A stretch of DNA of 64,000 nt from the NCBI RefSeq assembly GCF_022410465.1, contig NZ_JAJSON010000030.1, positions 1-64,000 on the forward strand, read 5' to 3'. A program made the translations under genes and the position numbers. This DNA is from Christiangramia crocea (GTDB lineage Bacteria > Bacteroidota > Bacteroidia > Flavobacteriales > Flavobacteriaceae). Position 1 is the stretch's first letter; every line of letters starts with the position of its first letter. A model generated the notes under the pieces. The model saw only the letters and a list, made by a program, of their open reading frames with translations. It was not told the origin of the DNA and ran no database searches. Below, one piece after another: positions 62,597 through 64,000 of the stretch.

Positions 62597-64000
62597 ATGA
62601 AAAGTTTACTATTAGGTAATGAAGCACTTGCTCAAGGCTCTATTGATGCTGGTTTATCAGGTGTTTATGCTTATCCCGGCACACCTTCAACTGAAATAAC
62701 TGAATATATTCAGAAGTCAAAACCTGCAAAGGAGTTAAAGATACATACCACGTGGTCTGTTAACGAAAAAACGGCGATGGAGGCTGCTTTAGGTATGTCG
62801 TATGCTGGTAAGCGAGCTATGGTGGTCATGAAGCATGTAGGATTAAATGTGGCTTCAGATGTTTTTATGAATATGGCTGTTTCGGGAATTAATGGCGGAC
62901 TTGTAGTTGTAGTGGCAGATGATCCTTCCATGCACTCCTCGCAGAATGAACAGGACTCAAGATTCTATGGCAAATTCGCGATGATACCGATTCTTGAACC
63001 CTCAAATCAGCAGGAAGCCTATGATGTCATGTCGTACGCCTTTGATCTTTCCGAAGAATCACAATTGCCTGTTTTATTACGGATGGTCACCCGTTTATCG
63101 CACTCCCGGGCCGGTATAGAAACCGGGAAAAAGCGTAACCAAAACGATAAAAATCTACCGGAGGATACGACACGTTTTGCTTTACTTCCACTAAATGCTA
63201 AAAAGCAGTTCGACCTTCTGGTTGATAAGAAAGACATTTTAATTGAACATTCTGAAAATTCTAATTTAAACACCTTAAAATTAAGTGACGATAAAGGCAT
63301 AGGGATCATAGCGTGTGGGTTAGCCTATAACTATTTGATGGAGAATATTGGGGAAGATCAATCTTCATATTCTGTTCTGAAAATATCTCAATACCCTTTG
63401 CCTAAACAAAAGATTAAAGCCTTATATCGCCATTGTGATAATATTCTGGTGCTGGAGGAAGGCTATCCTGTAGTAGAGGAGTTGTTACATAACTATTTTG
63501 ATGAGAATGATAAAATAAAAGGAAAGTTATCCTGTGATTTACCTAGAACCGGAGAGTTGAACCCTAAAATAGTCGGTAAGGCTTTAGGTTTACATCAGGA
63601 TAAAATTACTCCTGTTCCTTCTGTTGTTACTCCAAGACCGCCACAGCTTTGTGAAGGCTGCGGTCATATAGATCTATTTAACACCATAAATGAACTAATT
63701 CCTGAGATCGGGGACAAAAATGTTTTTGGGGATATTGGTTGTTACGCTCTTGGTGCCTTACCTCCTTTGAATACCATCAATACTCTGATAGATATGGGGG
63801 CTTCCATAACTATGGCAAAAGGAGCTGCAGATGCCGGGATGGAAAATGCCATTGCGGTTATTGGCGATTCAACATTTACACATTCGGGAATGACGGGGCT
63901 TCTGGATGCAGTTTATGAAAACTCCCCTATAACGGTTATTATTTCAGATAACTCTGCTGTTGCCATGACAGGAGCTCAGGAATCAACCGCCGTGGGAAGG
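62597..64000 (+). CDS. iorA: Indolepyruvate ferredoxin oxidoreductase alpha subunit (5' part, runs off the window)
   Basis: 468 codons are open to the window end. The N-terminal pyrimidine-binding domain (SLLLGNEALAQGSIDAGLSG, VYAYPGTPSTEITEYIQ, TTWSVNEKTAMEAALGMSYA) is followed by a linker domain and the TPP-binding domain (PPQLCEGCGHIDLF, FGDIGCYALGALPP, IGDSTFTHSGMTGLLD). IorA oxidatively decarboxylates aryl pyruvates with CoA and ferredoxin. The expected C-terminal 4Fe-4S domain and iorB lie beyond the window. An earlier ATG (62589) is followed by a stop after two codons, so 62597 is the start. Confidence 0.88.
   Translation, partial: MKSLLLGNEALAQGSIDAGLSGVYAYPGTPSTEITEYIQKSKPAKELKIHTTWSVNEKTAMEAALGMSYAGKRAMVVMKHVGLNVASDVFMNMAVSGINGGLVVVVADDPSMHSSQNEQDSRFYGKFAMIPILEPSNQQEAYDVMSYAFDLSEESQLPVLLRMVTRLSHSRAGIETGKKRNQNDKNLPEDTTRFALLPLNAKKQFDLLVDKKDILIEHSENSNLNTLKLSDDKGIGIIACGLAYNYLMENIGEDQSSYSVLKISQYPLPKQKIKALYRHCDNILVLEEGYPVVEELLHNYFDENDKIKGKLSCDLPRTGELNPKIVGKALGLHQDKITPVPSVVTPRPPQLCEGCGHIDLFNTINELIPEIGDKNVFGDIGCYALGALPPLNTINTLIDMGASITMAKGAADAGMENAIAVIGDSTFTHSGMTGLLDAVYENSPITVIISDNSAVAMTGAQESTAVGR

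Overview
The window is ordinary chromosomal DNA from a member of the Flavobacteriaceae (phylum Bacteroidota), probably close to Gramella/Christiangramia. The evidence is the AT-rich composition, TAnnTTTG-type -7 promoter boxes, scarcity of Shine-Dalgarno sequences, many lipoproteins of unknown-function families typical of the group, a menaquinone gene cluster, and Bacteroidota-type versions of HtpG, EttA, PheT, RecG and a UvrD-like helicase. Genus is inferred from memory of protein sequences, not from a search. No prophage, insertion sequence, CRISPR array or integrase was seen.

Layout. 1-150: 3' part of a tRNA-Thr(TGT), its terminator, and an imperfect second copy of the tRNA tail. 198-3722: OFA-type MFS transporter, DUF4369 lipoprotein and DUF819 membrane protein. 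3790-7050: a tightly packed minus-strand operon of SPFH protein, small membrane protein, alpha/beta hydrolase, a 56-residue ribbon-helix-helix protein and a HAD phosphatase. It is headed by tandem TGATAT boxes. 7173-11281: S1/P1 nuclease, AlkB-like dioxygenase, small membrane protein and a TPR hybrid histidine kinase that starts with TTG. 11285-16290: lipoprotein, htpG with a palindrome over its -33 box, and a TetR/ABC1-kinase pair. 16409-20489: S9 glutamyl-endopeptidase-like enzyme, FabH-like ketosynthase and small proteins. 20563-26979: membrane protein, decayed fasciclin gene, DUF4136 lipoprotein, pheT and secreted proteins. 27118-36934: recG, M1 aminopeptidase followed by two tandem patatin-like lipases, then a DsrE-M20-M20 operon. 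37074-43978: UvrD-like helicase, decayed DUF2945 gene, Sua5/YciO protein, zincin lipoprotein, OmpA-family lipoprotein, GT2 glycosyltransferase and an orphan HsdR_N-domain nuclease-fold protein. 44063-50348: holA, then menA, UPF0173 hydrolase, a broken four-helix-bundle gene with octamer repeats, menC, CPBP protease and menE. 50365-57287: M24 peptidase, DoxX, GH13 lipoprotein, M1 peptidase and an MCC-type carboxyltransferase. 57477-64000: small membrane protein, DinB, ettA, DUF1456, DUF2254, Hsp20 and the start of an indolepyruvate:ferredoxin oxidoreductase alpha gene that runs off the window.

How the genes fit together. The clearest pathway is menaquinone synthesis (menA, menC, menE), with a membrane protease and a metallo-hydrolase embedded in it. 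A second theme is exported protein and peptide degradation (S9, two M1, two M20, M24, a zincin and S1/P1 nuclease), fitting a marine polymer degrader.

The best leads are small-scale: three decayed small genes (two of them carrying in-frame stops at probable former Glu codons), the octamer repeat arrays around one of them directly before menC, the SPFH operon with its small RHH protein and tandem operators, the htpG operator palindrome, the tRNA-tail duplication and the tandem patatins. I did not find a clearly new multi-gene defence or biosynthetic system.
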